Positions 1 to 12,020 of a stretch of DNA of 64,000 nucleotides are shown in pieces. Under the pieces are notes generated by a model. That model was not told the origin of the DNA. It was given only the letters and a program-made list of their open reading frames with translations, and searched no databases. The stretch is taken from contig OY754339.1 of the NCBI GenBank assembly GCA_963573305.1, forward strand, positions 86,273,838 to 86,337,837. Direction: 5' to 3'. Both the position numbers and the translations under genes were made by a program. Source of the stretch: Pyrrhosoma nymphula. Lineage: Eukaryota > Arthropoda > Insecta > Odonata > Coenagrionidae. Each line of letters begins with the position of its first letter. Position 1 is the stretch's first letter.

Positions 1-488
1 GCCACATTGTCGTTGTTCAATAAGGAATACTACCTGGAAGTTATGCGCTGTTTGCGTGAAGCAATCCGACAAAAACGCACAGAATTGTGGCAAAACAACT
101 CGTGGAAATTGCACCACGATAATGCTCCCCCTCACACCTCATTGCTTATTCGTGATATTTTGGTAAAAAACAAAGCGTTATTTTGCCTCAGCCACCGTAT
201 TCGCCGGACATGCCCCCCTGTGACTTCTTTATATTCCCGAGGCTGAAGAGAACCATGAAAGGATGACGTTTTGCCACCATTGATAAGATTAAAACTGAAT
301 CGCTGAAGAATCTGAACTCTATACCAAAAAGTGAGTTATAGAAGTGCTTCCAAGATTGGAAAAACCACTGACACAAGTGTATTATATCTTAGGGGGATTA
401 CTTTGAAGGGAAAAAAAATTTATATTGAATAATAAATAAATATACTTTAAGAAAAACAAAAATTCCCATTATTTTTTATCACACCTCG
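1..488 (+). mobile_element. mariner-like transposon, 3' part, degenerate
   Basis: The frame from 7 to about 190 reads as the C-terminal half of a mariner transposase, with the second catalytic Asp in HHDNAPPHTS. After a one-base frame change near 190 the text continues PYSPDMPPCDFF, which carries the third catalytic Asp. The two Asp are 34 residues apart across the shift, the DD34D spacing of mariner. A non-coding tail ends in ATCACACCTCG followed by TA at 489-490, as expected for a mariner terminal repeat and TA target duplication. The 5' half lies outside the window. The frameshift and several stops make this copy dead. Confidence 0.85.
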
Positions 489-490
489 TA

Positions 491-1242
491 CGAGCTATGC
501 AATGCCATACATAAAAAATATTTTACGATAACCTTTTGCATAGCGGCACATAATGGGAAAGGAAGCAAACTGCTGATCTTACCTTTTGAAGTCTTTCATT
601 TGCTTATTATAGTCTATCACAACTTGCGGCTTCTTAAGAGCCTCTTGTTTTCATAGATATCGTGCCGGTTTTCAGCAATTTTTGGGTGTTCATGATACAT
701 GGACAAAACGTGCACATCATTTTTGTATCTCTATTTCTACACAGAAATTACTCTGCATTACACCACAATCATTTCCCCTTTCTTTAAGTTTGTACTTTTG
801 AACTCCTTTGGCATATTCTTCTGATTCAATCAAACTATTCCAACAGCGTTTACTTTTTCTTTTCTCAATTCCTGAAAATGGCTGGTGATGAGTACTAATT
901 GTCCCAAAGAGGCAGTGATAATGAGATATGATAATGGGGTTCCATCCCTCGGAGGGCTATAGCTTCACCTGACAGAATTCCCGTTGCTGTGGCTGTCTTC
1001 ACTCTGGTAGGGATGGAAAATTGCATGCAGTAACCAGAGACACCTTCACAAATTTTATAAAGCTTCTCTGTAAAACGCACCTGCTTGCTCGCACTGTACT
1101 GTACAAAGCATAACCTTCCACAAACTTCATCAAACTCTCATCAATCTCAGGATTTGGTTATGGGTCGTACACTGTCAAAGATTTTCAGTTCATATAATCA
1201 ATCGCGGGAGAAATTTTTTGTAGTTTGTCCTTTTTGTCTATA
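491..1242. other. no gene seen (AT-rich non-coding)
   Basis: This stretch has only short open frames on either strand with stops and no recognisable domain. It lies between the mariner remnant and an orphan transposon tip at 1243. It is probably intron or upstream sequence of the host gene, or eroded repeat. Confidence 0.6.
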
Positions 1243-1423
1243 CAGTGAAACCTCGCTTTTACATTTTACGTTTTTCCTTGATTTACGACATTTTCTTCAG
1301 TTCCCGTGAATTTTTGAATCCTTGTAATGTAACCTTTTCCTACTATTTAATCTTTTAAAATATGAATTATCCCACGATTTTCAGCAATTGACAAGAAGCA
1401 AAATGGTGCACTTAATGCACATA
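1243..1423. repeat. orphan Tigger-like terminal sequence
   Basis: TA followed by CAGTGAAACCTCGCTTTTAC resembles the outer end of pogo/Tigger elements, which begin CAG and contain ACCTCG. I find no matching inverted end downstream. The neighbouring element at 1424 may have inserted into it, or the other end is lost. Only the tip is supported. Confidence 0.4.
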
Positions 1424-3430
1424 CAGTGTGTCCTCGTTTAACGTTGTCCCGTTTAACGTTGTTTCGCGATAACGTTGTCCAACAATTAAAACCCTTAATC
1501 GTTCAACGTCGTCAGTGCTTCGCGATAACGTTGTTCAAATTTTGCGCAACAAAAAAAATGAATAACGAATAGGAATTTGGCGCATCTGATGCGTAATTTC
1601 CATTCGGCGGAAAAGTTTGACGTTATCTCCTCATAGCGTGTGTCAAAAGTTCACCTGAGCGAATAATTATTGCGTTATTTTGTTTCATAACTGCATGTTT
1701 GCTTATTATTTACTTCGCTGTTATTGGAGGGCAATGCATCGGGTGATTTAAAACTCCAACCAAAGTTAGTGTACCATCTTGAATCGCATGGTATTAATAA
1801 TACCATGTCCGAATGGTTGATCCAGGGGCAGATATCTGTGATAAAAAATACCTGAAAATCCCATGCCGCCATAAGGTAGAACTGGTGGAAGAAAAAGTTG
1901 ATTTACTGCTGTTTGAGGTTAATCGAAAACGTGTTTTTCGTGTTGAATTAGTGTGTAAGAGGAAGTTTTCTAATCCCTCCATGATGCAGTAAATCGTCGA
2001 GGTTATACTGTTCCTTAAGCATTGTTACGAAATAACAAAAATTTTGTACACAGCACCGAGTTTCCCTAGTTCTCTCACTATTTTAATTGATATCCTACGT
2101 CTTCGCGATCGCAGCGAGCGAAATTTTTGCCCTACACTGCATTCCCATGCGCACGCTCCCGCATTGAAGGACAAAAATTTCTATTTACTCAGAGGGAAGC
2201 CGGTGCTAACAGCACTAAATATCAGAAATATAGGAGGGCAACCTAGTGCTTATTGTTTTAAAAATGCCTTTTCAGCTTGTTTCATCTAAGATATGAAGAT
2301 CTCTGACTAGTGAAATCATCTGTTCGACTGCCCGCGTAATTAAAATACGCCGTGGTATTTGTATCATAGCGTCCAGTCTGGGAGAAAATTAATTTCACCT
2401 GCTTCCCGATCACCTTATACCACCAATTTCACTTATATTGCTACACTACATATACGCATTTATACTAACCTTTCGTTTGCTTCATAAATCCTTTTTCTTT
2501 CGTAAACTATTCACTTAAACCTGTGATTTGAATCTACTTCTGGACGCCATATTGGAAATACTGACCTTTTCCTCCTAGTTCCCCTATATGGCGCAGCGGT
2601 CGAGCAGTGTCTTCATTTTCTATACCCACCGACCATGACTTTTCCCGCCTTCAACTTAAAACTATTTTCCGCTTTTCAACGGCTTTATCACACTCAGGAG
2701 GGACGGGTAGCCTCTCGGAGCTACCCAATAATCTTTGGAGGTACTTCATTCCACTGCCTCCATACGGAACTTTCATCACCAACTCGCCTCTCGCCGTAAT
2801 TTTACGCAAACCAATCACCATTGGGGTGGGTTGTGTAATAACCGGCCCTGCGGACCCCGTTGGTTTAAAAGGGTATTCGTGAAAATAAAACGTAACTATC
2901 CGCCAATAACCTATTTTTCCGTTCAGCAATGGCCTTCTCGATGCCGCGTACTGTCCCACCTTAGCACCCCTGTTTGCTGCACAGACCCGCAACGTTGTTG
3001 GGGGGGGGGGGGGGGGGGGTTGGGTTAGGCCATATTTCAGACGTGAAATTAGTCCGTATACCTCTACCGGGACTTCCAAAAATCTCGCAATATGGCGTCA
3101 AAATATCACAAAAAATACGTGAATTTGGTCATTTTCAAACTTTATGTTCTCCAAAACTAAGAATCTCACACCTTTTTTTCTTACATTTAATATATGCGCA
3201 TTCCTTTCACTTTCCTTTCCCATTCATCGAATACCCCTTACTTTTCTACTATTCTCACACAAGAATTTCTCCCAGACTGGACCCTATGATACCTTTACCA
3301 TTGGTGAGTTTGGAACCGATTTTAATTTTTTACATTGTTTCTTATGGAAAATACTGCATCGTTTAACGTTGTTTCGCTTAACGTCTACTTTTTCAGGAAC
3401 GAGTTAACAACGTTAAACGAGGACACACTG
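1424..3430. mobile_element. pogo/Tigger-like element, non-autonomous, copy 1
   Basis: The element starts CAGTGTGTCCTCGTTTAACG and ends with the inverse, CGTTAAACGAGGACACACTG, flanked by TA on both sides (1422-1423 and 3431-3432). A second copy lies at 19869-21260 in the opposite orientation and matches over about 925 bp at one end and about 130 bp at the other. The terminal repeats hold several GTTTAACGTTG sub-repeats. No transposase frame survives. In this copy about 335 bp of the sibling is missing, and an element with its own inverted repeats (2361-3292) lies there instead. Confidence 0.85.
2361..3292. mobile_element. inverted-repeat element nested in the pogo-like copy
   Basis: GTATCATAGCGTCCAGTCTG at 2361 is repeated inverted near 3292 with one mismatch over about 27 bases, forming clear terminal inverted repeats of a 932-bp unit. 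No clean target duplication is visible, and host sequence was lost at the insertion point compared with the sibling copy. The interior includes a run of about 20 G at 3000-3020. The open frame at 2651-3079 (minus) has no recognisable domain, so I do not call it a gene. The superfamily is unknown. Confidence 0.65.
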
Positions 3431-3432
3431 TA

Positions 3433-4422
3433 TACTGATGAACCAGTGATGGAGAATATGTATGCTTAAACATGATGTATGAATGTTGACTTATTTGATT
3501 TTCTAAAAAAAAATATTTGTTTGATTGAAGTGCATTACATCACCATCATTGCTGAAATGGAGCAATTCAAAGAGAAAATCAAATGGAACGATTTCGTAGA
3601 ATACTATATGTCCATTTAAAATTCAGTGGATACCGTACAGATTTTTGACTACATATTTACAGGGACCGGTGATTCGCTGGCTCCTAACCCCAATGGGTTA
3701 ATCAAGTATGAATTTAACTTCCTTCAAATTAGCTAATTTATGAGCTTTTATAAAATGTAAGTAGTTAAATTTTAGATTTAATAACTATTAACTTAAATAT
3801 GCACAATGGTTCTGCTGATTCATGGATGAGGTAGAAGTCAGATAAGAAGGAATATCTGAGGCTGCAGGTAGGCAAATGGCATGAGCAGTGTGGTTTCATC
3901 AAAAGAAAAGCCTTGGACAGCTATTCTGTATAAAAGCTTTAGTCAAGAAGAAACATCAATGAACAAATTGAAGTTTTCAACTTACGTTGTTTCTTAGTTT
4001 TGATGTTCCTTTGTAGTCAGATTTTTATCGCTGGTGAGATGGCTTCTTTTCACACCAACAAGTGCATTTCCCATTCAGATCAGTTTTTTATCTTCCCGCT
4101 GGTGGTGTTAAGTCATTTTTTAAATGGCTCCCTTGGGTTGGTGTCTCCACGCTACATTTTAATATAGAAAATATTAGATTTTACTTAATAGCTTTAGTAA
4201 GTAGTTTTTAGTTGTGGAAGTCTTCAACTATATCGTAAACTCTGTTCAAATGTTAGCATATTGAGTTGTCATCCAGTTGGTTTTATTGCATTGTTTCACA
4301 GTTGTTAGAAAAGTGATGCATACATCTATAATTTGTGAAATATTTCATTTCTACAGTGGAAACCCCTGAAATGCCCATTAAAAATCTTCTCATCACGATA
4401 TCTCTTTTTGTCTACTTTGCAG
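3433..4422. other. intron sequence upstream of the first visible exon
   Basis: No coding similarity is visible. The segment ends in a normal acceptor, a T/C-rich tract closing with ACTTTGCAG at 4422. The upstream part of the PH domain is not encoded here, so the preceding exon must lie before the window. Confidence 0.6.
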
Positions 4423-5345
4423 ACTTGGGATGGGAAGCAGTGTCTTTTGTCGGCTGTTACTCCAGGAATAAGAGCTGGATGGATTGCAGCTCTGAGAAGG
4501 GCAGCCAATTTACCTTCTTTGCCCTCAAAGAACTCGCAGCTACAATCTAATCAGTCAAGGCACCCTTGTGAAGTTGGTGGCAGTGGCTTTTCATCACCCC
4601 AGTGCAGCTTGGAATCTTATTCCAAAACTAATGACCAGTCTCATAATGGATCCAGTGGGCTTTTGAATTTGATATCATCACCAATCCAGGCGATGTTTTC
4701 TCAGACTCATCATCATGGGGCCAAGGAAAAGATTTCATCTAGTTACACAAGTCCCGCAGAACGCTCTTGTGAAGCCATAATCTCATCACCAAATTGTAAT
4801 GAACAAAAGGGGCTAGCAAGAGATTCAGCAACTGTTTCAAATGTAGATGAAATTAAATCTAGTGCAATTAGTGGTCCGTTAGTTACTGAAAACATTAGTC
4901 GGGTTGGGGCAACCATCATGCCATCAGACATTTCTGATGTTGGTAGTAGTTTACTTGAAGATAATAAGTCAACTAGTTTCTCCAGTACATTCTTGACAAG
5001 TTCACCAAAGTTTTTAGTTGAAGATAGAAAAATTGAAGACCAAGGTGCTCTCAACGTGTCAGGCTCTGTCTTCAATGCAGTCAGTTCTTCAGCTGACTCC
5101 AGCCTTACTACCCTTGTGCCTTCAAGTCCCCCTTCCTTAAATGTGTCTTGCCAAGTCTCTAGTTTTAGGAATAATGCTCACAAACCTCCTGTTTCTCCTG
5201 CTGTTAGTTCAACATCGTTACGATCTGCTAGAAGACATTCTACATCCCTCTGTGCTCGCCTGTCTGGAAGTGGTATAGCAGATAGGGGAAGTACAGATCA
5301 TTTCTCATTGGAGCGAAATTTATCGGACTCTTCAAGGCCTGAAAG
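4423..5345 (+). CDS. osp: osp exon 1 in window: PH-domain end and Ser-rich region
   Basis: This 923-nt exon is entered in phase 0 from a preceding exon outside the window. Its first 31 residues (TWDGKQCLLSAVTPGIRAG, then WIAALRRAANLP) are the last beta strand and C-terminal helix of a PH domain, with the conserved helix Trp. The PH domain in MPRIP/outspread proteins binds membrane or partner proteins. The remaining 275 or so residues are rich in Ser and Thr, poor in hydrophobic blocks, and probably disordered. It ends ...SSRPER at AAG|GTAAG, leaving two bases of the Arg codon. The apparent open frame starts earlier, at 4408, but those bases are the acceptor, so I start at 4423. Confidence 0.85.
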
Positions 5346-7239
5346 GTAAGCCACTGATTTCATATTCTAACCTGCGTAGATGGTTTCCTCAACATTGACT
5401 CATATTCTTCATATTACAACACAGGCTTCATATTAGGCCTGCGAATCAGCTGATTGTTTGGAATAATTTAGACCTGCCTTAGACCACTTGTTGAGGAAGC
5501 CACCAATACAGAAATTGAATCTGATGTCCTAGTTATTTTGTATGGTTAGGGTATGTGATGAGTTGCCTATTTATTTCATTGTGGTTAATCACCATTTCTC
5601 TATTACATATCATTAGTCAATCATGAATATGCAGTAATTAATCAGGACACTCAAAATATGGTGTTACTGTATTGAAATCAGTGTCATTTTTCAAAAAGTA
5701 ATTACGGAAGAAAGTTTATATGGTATTTTGCTGCTGTTTGCTGTGCTTCTTGTGATAAACAGAATATTTAGGGTACTTAAATTGTACTGTTGTTACTTAA
5801 CTGCAGTGAAAGAGAATATGATGTGTTGGATTTTTGAAAAATTAACGGGTATTTCCCATAACATTTCTTTTTCTAAGATAACCTAGTGCTAGCTATAATA
5901 GTGCATCAATTGTAATGGGACCAATATTCCATTAGTTTTAATATGATGGGAAACACTGTGGCACGTGAAGCAGTCCAGAAGACAACTTACTCGGTAGAGG
6001 AAAAGAATTGTGCGAGGAAACATTCACACCACTTCATTTTAGAGCACCCTTGAAAAGTCATTACTTTTTGTGGTAGGTGTTGGGCATCAGCTGTTCAACC
6101 AATTTCCTCAACAGTGCCCTATCCTTGCAGACTTCTGCATCTTCAAGATTTAGTGATGTAACCTACCTTTCTCTTTTTTTTTATGAACGGTCCTGCTTAA
6201 ATTTACTGGCGTTGTTTTGTAGTCTGCGATTTCCCTCGGTCGTGCACTACTGGGACCAATGTCAAGTGGTGAATAGCAGCACTGGGTTGTCTTCCCCGGC
6301 GATCTTTGCTCTCTCCCTGCCGTTGGTTGGTTCGTCTTCACCTGTTGGGATCCCCACTCATCCTTTTTTTCATGTACACCTTTAAAACTCTCCCTTCCTC
6401 TTCACCAAGTTGCCGTTTCGGACAAAACGTCCTCTCTCCTCTCACGTAAGCCAACAACAACCCCACTTCTCTTCCTAGCTACCACGAGTTCCTCACCTAT
6501 TGTTGGTCCCTATTGTTTCGCCGGGTGTACTGCCAACCCTTTTGCGTGCAACAGACGGAATACCAACGGTATCGTTACAGTGATCTTTATGAATTCTCTT
6601 AGGTCATCTTCCTGGTCAAGGATTCCATTCTAGTTAATGTTTCAATTAGCACAATGGACCATTAGGTCTAAGTGCCCTAGGTCCTCTTTGAGGAACTCCA
6701 CCAATTTTCTAATCTAATGTTTCAATATTTGACTTGAACATCATCTTCTGGCCACACTCATCCGAGAAGAATTCTTTTGGCCCTGTTGCATCAGTGCTCA
6801 AATCTTCTATTTCTGACATTCCTCACATTCCTTCTCATGATAGTTTCTTCATCCTTATTTCTCTCAATTACTCTTGGAACACCCATTCATACTCTTACCA
6901 TATCAATTTCTTACATCTACATACTAGCCTACGAGCTACCACATGGGCATGTGGCAGGGGGTGTTAGAACACCAGCTGTGTAATGGTGTGAAGGAGAATG
7001 TGATAGGGAAGGTGAAAAGTTGAAGTGTATTTTGGCAGCGTTTTCAATGAATCTTCATTTTTACTATAGTTACTTATTGTGCATTGGAAGAACAAATTTT
7101 TGGTGCCTATCTGTTTGGCAATGTAGCTCTCTTATTTCATCTTTCCTACCCCACCTAGAAATATAGTGCGGTGTTAAAATGATATTCTTTGTGTCACACT
7201 GAAACACCCGTTCTGAATTTCTCAAGCAATCTAAGTCCA
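5346..7239. other. intron, no gene seen
   Basis: This first part of a 3.8-kb intron has no coding similarity I can support. The segment at 6890-7010 (around CTACATACTAGCCTACGAGC and GGGCATGTGGCAGGGGG) resembles one at 28965-29060. The two probably belong to the same interspersed repeat. Confidence 0.55.
6890..7015 (+). repeat. interspersed repeat, copy 1 (partner at 28965)
   Basis: The order TTACATCTACATACTAGCCT, gagctaccac, gcatgtggcaggggg, then gggaaggtga is matched by a similar series at 28965-29060 with many substitutions. Length and base composition suggest a SINE or LINE tail, but I cannot assign a family. Confidence 0.4.
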
Positions 7240-7905
7240 GTGTGTAGCCTCCAAGTCTCTAGTGGTTCCCAACCTAATCCCTCTCAAACCAGTGCAACAC
7301 TATTTGTTCGCTCGTAGCAGTTTTTAACGAAGCACACAGCTTTCTTTTGTATTTCATTTATTTTTTTAATTACATTTTTCTGTCCAGGGACCCAAATGCT
7401 CCTGGCGTATTCGAGGTGTGGCCTAACCAGAGCAAAGTAGCACCTCTCTTACACTTTTTCATCCAAGGACCTTCCTACTTTATGCTTGAATAATCCTAGT
7501 TTCTCTAAGGCTGTGCTGCATTTGTTTTGTGTGTGTTCTCCGCAATAGGTCTGAAGTTGAGGTAATTCCCAGATATTTTACTTTATTTGAGGACTTCATG
7601 TTTACTAAACCCACAGTGTTGACATGGCATTGGTGTAATGATTTCCACAAGAATTGTACTATGTAGAGTGCATTTACTAAGATTTAGTTCAAACCCCCAC
7701 TCCTGGCACCATAAGCTAACATTGTTTAGGTGGTGTGATAGAACGTCTAAGTCCGCATATTCGCCGATTTCGTGGACCGCATTGTCTGAAAATAATCTAA
7801 GTTAACTGCTAACTCAAGAACTTAGGTCATTTATATGTATAAATAATGAATAAAAGGGGGCCAATCACACTTCCTTGTGGGATGCCGGATGTCACTCAAA
7901 CCATA
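7240..7905 (-). mobile_element. LINE reverse-transcriptase remnant
   Basis: Read on the minus strand this segment gives VTSGIPQGSVIGPLLF near 7890, the RT palm motif upstream of the YxDD box. After frame breaks it gives FELNLSKCT-like text, and finally HTSNTPGAFGSLDRKM, or HLEYARSIWVPGQ in a neighbouring frame, near 7400. That order is the usual C-terminal part of a non-LTR retrotransposon RT (Jockey/CR1/L2 type). It is full of frameshifts and stops and lacks an endonuclease. The exact clade is uncertain. Confidence 0.7.
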
Positions 7906-7988
7906 TAAGAGATAACGCCTTCAAAAACTAACTTTAATTTTGGAAATAAAAATTAATTAAGTTTACTGAGAGTTAAGAAGTTACTGAG

Positions 7989-8267
7989 ATGTCTGGAGTG
8001 TCATGGAGTTCAATTCAGAGGATTTTATCTGAAGATTTACACAGAAGGGTTGCAGCTAAACTTGTCCCTCGCCTTCTCACTGACGACCAAAGGGAGCGTC
8101 GACTTCAGGCCTCTCTTGAGCTGCAAGATCAGTTGAAAGAGGACCCAGATCACAAGAGTTTCTGTGGGAGTTTTCCCCAACAGAAAACAAAACTTCACAG
8201 CAGCGTGTTGCTCCCTGCAGTCAGCCATTACACGTTTTCACTGAAACAGAAAGAGTTGGTTTACTGA
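7989..8267 (+). mobile_element. mariner-like transposase N-terminal remnant
   Basis: The frame reads VSWSSIQRILSEDLHRRVAAK then LVPRLLTDDQRERRLQ, the second helix-turn-helix and linker of a mariner transposase. The catalytic part is not found downstream; the frame is lost after LKEDPDHKSF. A C-rich run follows near 8385-8405. No terminal repeats could be assigned. Confidence 0.7.
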
Positions 8268-8539
8268 AAAAAATCCCACAGACGAACGGATGCACTCAGA
8301 GCGACCAGGCTTCGCACAATGACTCACGAAAAGTCATTGCTTAGAACCCTCTACTGGAGAAGCCGATCCCTCACTCTGCCGCCCCCGCCCCCCCCCCCTC
8401 CCCCCACCATACTGTTCCCGTTACTTTTGGGTCTCCCCTCGTATATTTATTTAATGTGTATAATTTTATTAGGTTGTGTTTATCTAGGAAAATCTATATT
8501 CTACGTAAAACGTGTAAAATATAACTTTGGCTCTTATAT

Positions 8540-8640
8540 AAACCGTGATAATATAACCTGGAAATTTTTAAAAATTTAGCCTTGAAAACCTGGAATTATG
8601 CTTGAATTTTTTCTTTTGACTTTTGTGGACACCCTGATAA
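8540..8640 (-). repeat. hAT-like element end (CAGGGTGTCCACA)
   Basis: Sequence near 8640 read on the minus strand starts CAGGGTGTCCACAAAAG, and the inside carries several CCTGGAA motifs. The hAT remnant at 14727 starts CAGGGTTGCCACAGACCTGG on the plus strand. They look like ends of related elements. Only one end is visible here. Confidence 0.45.
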
Positions 8641-9184
8641 CATTATTATCTTTGAATGTCTTAGACCTGAACGCCTCCTGTAACAGAGGAGAAGACATTT
8701 TTTCATCTTAACACTGATGCATACAGTTGAACCTGAAAACATGAGATGCAGTTCTTGAAGCCACAGTGGAAGCCTTTGCTCCAATTATTATCTTTACTAT
8801 TTCCGTCATTTAAAATTATTTTTTTTTTAATTTTTGTGGCAATTACTCTTTAGAAGCTTATGTTCTTTTATGATTGTGTTAAAATGTTTGTTTGTTCAAC
8901 ATATATTATGTATTACATATTCATGTAGTCTCTGAAGTTAGATTATGTCAATGCAACTTAGGTTATTCATAAAATATGTTGCTTATTGTAAGTTGATTGC
9001 AACATAAACTTATTGTAAAACTTTGTTTGGATATTTGCATTGACATCCATTTTCATAAAGCCTTCAGTACAAGACCTTAATTAGCAGCTATAAGTTTAAA
9101 TGGAATTTTAAAAAGTTGCATGATATTTTGAGCTTCCCCATGCAATTTAGTTCTCAAGTTTTTGTTCGTTTCTCTCTTAATTAG
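8641..9184. other. intron, no gene seen
   Basis: AT-rich sequence with no long frame. It ends in a T-rich acceptor (TCTCTCTTAATTAG) for the next exon. Confidence 0.6.
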
Positions 9185-9356
9185 GCCAAACTTCTTGCCT
9201 CTTAAATCGCTGCAAAGTTCCGAGTTGAAGGGTAGAGGGTCCACAGGTTATACCCCTGTGTCATACATATCCTCTTCTGCATCTTCGTGCTCTCTTTCCG
9301 ACGAGGACTTTAGAACAGCATCAGAGGCATCCTTGCACTCAACACCTATGTCTGAG
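9185..9356 (+). CDS. osp: osp exon 2: Ser-rich segment
   Basis: This 172-nt exon completes the split Arg codon with one base and then reads PNFLPLKSLQSSELKGRGST, followed by VSYISSSASSCSLSDEDFRT and ASEASLHSTPMSE, ending in phase 0 at GAG|GTAAGG. The acidic-Ser cluster SLSDEDFRTASEAS has the look of a phospho-regulated linker. No folded domain is recognisable. Borders are canonical and the phase agrees with exons 1 and 3. Confidence 0.8.
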
Positions 9357-10084
9357 GTAAGGCATTTATTTTATCAGATTCGCTAGATATTTTCCTACTT
9401 TTTGTTTTATTGTTTATTTTAGTTATTATGTATTGTAACTGCTTAATGTTAAGCTTAGCCAATAAACCATAAAGTTTATCACTAAGTACCTAAATATGTT
9501 ACATTATTTTGCCGTAATTATGGTAGACTCCTAAAACTAAATAACAAGATAAGTATTTGGTCCAAATAGAATACATAATCATATTGTTTAGAATATGCAG
9601 TAAAACCATGTTTTTACACATTGAATTTACATGACTTATAATTATATAGAACAACATTCATATCCCTCTAAGAAACAGGAAATTTTAATGAAAAACTAAT
9701 TTGACTCAGTTTCTTCATTTGACAATTATATGCAGTCATACTTCACCCCTTTGTGGCAAAATATCCTTGTTTTTATGTATTTTTTTGCAATATTCATAAT
9801 TTGTGCGAGAAATAACAGTCAATAGTAGCAATAATAGTGAATTTGACAGTCAACTCCAATGCGTAAACAAGCTTATCCAACCACTGCATTTTCCTGCCAC
9901 ATTCTTCTAAATGCAGCCGACACTTAATGTCTGGTCTTGCAATAGGATTTATCCAAGAGTCTTTCTTTGTAGCATTGATTGGTATAAGTGGGCACCATTT
10001 TATAGTCTTTAGATTTTGCTTTTTCCGATGAGTGGAGATATTTAAACTCTGATGATTTAAAAGCAGTTAGTTTCCAGCACTTCA
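9357..10084. other. intron, repeat-derived in part
   Basis: There is no gene. The piece at 9868-9900 (taaacaagcttatccaacca then ctgcattttcctgcca) resembles 40553-40590, so both probably derive from one eroded transposon family. Confidence 0.5.
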
Positions 10085-10800
10085 ATCAAAAATACATTTG
10101 GTGAGTTGGGACACTCATATTGATTACCTTGCCTCATCAATAGCTTCTGGGTGTTACTTGATCAGAAGGACGATCAAGCTAACAAATATGGACACTGCCA
10201 TTAGTTTATTTTCTGAGCACATTTACAGCAGAATAAAATATGGTATTGTGGCATGGGGAAACTACCCTACATCTGAACGAATTTTTAAACTACAGAAGTG
10301 TGCAATTAGAATTATGTGCAAGGCAAGACAGCAAGACAGTTGCCAAAATCTGTTCAAACAACCACAGATTATGCCCCTATCTTGTGTTTATATGTACCAA
10401 GCAATTATGCTCATAAAAAGTTTTGAAGGTAATCTAAACTTGAGGACCAATCAAGATGTACATATGTAATTACCACACATGAAATAAATGCCAACATGCA
10501 GCAATTTCACATAATCTTGCATTGTACAGCAGAGGGCATATGTACATGAGCTGCAAATTGTTTAATAATTATCCTTAGAAATAAAAAATGAGCAAAGACT
10601 GGTGTGTTTTAAATTAAAACTGAAAAAATACTTTCTTGATAACTGTTTAATACTGTTAACGAATTCTTGTTGAATGAAAAATGATGTGCTGTGTCTTTTG
10701 TATCCAAATTTGTATAACCTTTGTACATTACTTTTTGACGGGTCTTATGTATGTACCAACATATCTCCTGGACCAATAAACTTTAGTAAATTATAAAAAC
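10085..10800 (+). mobile_element. LINE 3' end (RT C-terminal region and tail)
   Basis: The frame 10098-10469 reads SWDTHIDYLASSIASGCYLI and later KYGIVAWGN and FKLQKCAIRIMCKAR. These are the thumb and C-terminal blocks of a non-LTR retrotransposon RT, matching the usual order LSWxxHI, YGIxxWG, LQKxAIR. The frame has few stops, so this is a younger remnant. A 300-bp tail follows and ends near 10800 with CCAATAAACTTTAG and an A-rich run, consistent with a 3' UTR. The copy is 5'-truncated, as LINE copies usually are. Confidence 0.8.
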
Positions 10801-11703
10801 TATAGACATTGTAAATCCAGAGTCTAACGTTCATAAAATATTGAAAGGATTTGAGGATTAGCGAAGTGGAAGAAAAGATAATAACAATGCAACAATAGAT
10901 GCTCTGCATAATCCTTCCTCGTTAGGTCCCTGTGGTGTAGTTATGGAAAGGCTACTTATTCATTTACTAATTTGAATATAGAACCCTAAATTCCAGGAGT
11001 ATAAGATACTGCAGCTTAGCCATTTATTCAATATTAGTGTTATAAACATTACCCTAAGGTAAGGTGTTGAGTTGATATGTTAGTACAGTCAAGCTCTGAT
11101 ATCTTATTCGTCCTCAGATTGACTTCAAAGTAGTGCAGTTATATTCATTTCATATTCAGTCTTATTGTTGCTCAACTAGAGAGCCTATAATTTGCAATAT
11201 ATATTTCAGAAGTACTGGTCTGCTTTGTTCCTGAATAACCATGCCATGAGTTTACATTGATTTGAATCAAAGTATGCATATGTTATATTTCTGTAATTAT
11301 TTTTTAAGACTACTGCCATTTCACTGGTTTGATTTTAAATAGGTTTTATTCACAGGTTTAATAGAGGGACTTGCAATAAAGTAAAAGTCGTTGATTCTTA
11401 TTGACTCTCAATTAAACACACTGATTTTACATACTGTTAATTTTTTGGTCCCTCCAACTTCATAAAATCAAGGTTTTACTTAAGCCCCTCAATTCTTAGG
11501 CCCACACATACCTCCAGTTGCTGAAGCCTTGGTTTTTGAAAAAATTGTTGCATGGCGTAGCAGACCTTTCATCCCTTATTATAATGGGGTTAACTATTTT
11601 TGCACCAAGTGCAATAAATATTTTCATTATTCCAATTATATTTATGGCATATAAAGTAAACATATTGACCATTGTAGTCCCCCACATGAATCATGCTGTT
11701 TGA
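10801..11703. other. intron, no gene seen
   Basis: AT-rich sequence with only short, unsupported open frames on both strands. Confidence 0.55.
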
Positions 11704-12020
11704 CTCAGCAACAACCTCCTCTGTAGATTTGCGCTCAAAACTGACTGAACACTCTTCCTTTGTACTCAGTAAAATTGCATTGTCTGTCTCAATGAGGATC
11801 CCTGAATCCTCACCATAATGTATGCACATTCTGGATGGTAGCTGGACTTCTGAATTGTCTAGACGAACTCAGCAACTACCTCCTCTGTAGATTTGTGCTC
11901 AAAACTGACTGAACACTCTTCCTTTGTACTCAGTAAAATTGGATTGTCTGTCTCAATGAGGATCCCTGAATCCTCACCATAGTGTGTGCACATTCTGGAT
12001 TGTCTAGATGAAGTCATACT
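11704..12020. repeat. two-copy tandem repeat, unit about 174 bp
   Basis: The block starting CTCAGCAACAACCTCCTCTG at 11704 is repeated at 11878 (CTCAGCAACTACCTCCTCTG) with a handful of substitutions. The second copy stops near 12020. On the minus strand each copy reads GEDSGILIETDN, LLSTKEECSVSFE, KSTEEVV, so it may be a duplicated piece of an old coding sequence or transposon gene. I do not recognise the protein. Confidence 0.75.

Noticed and set aside
2651..3079. Minus-strand 142-codon frame with a poly-Pro run
   Set aside because: The poly-Pro comes from a G-run, the frame lies in a non-autonomous element, and no domain is recognisable.
4743..5075. Minus-strand 110-codon frame
   Set aside because: It is antisense to osp exon 1, whose splice borders and PH-domain text are convincing.
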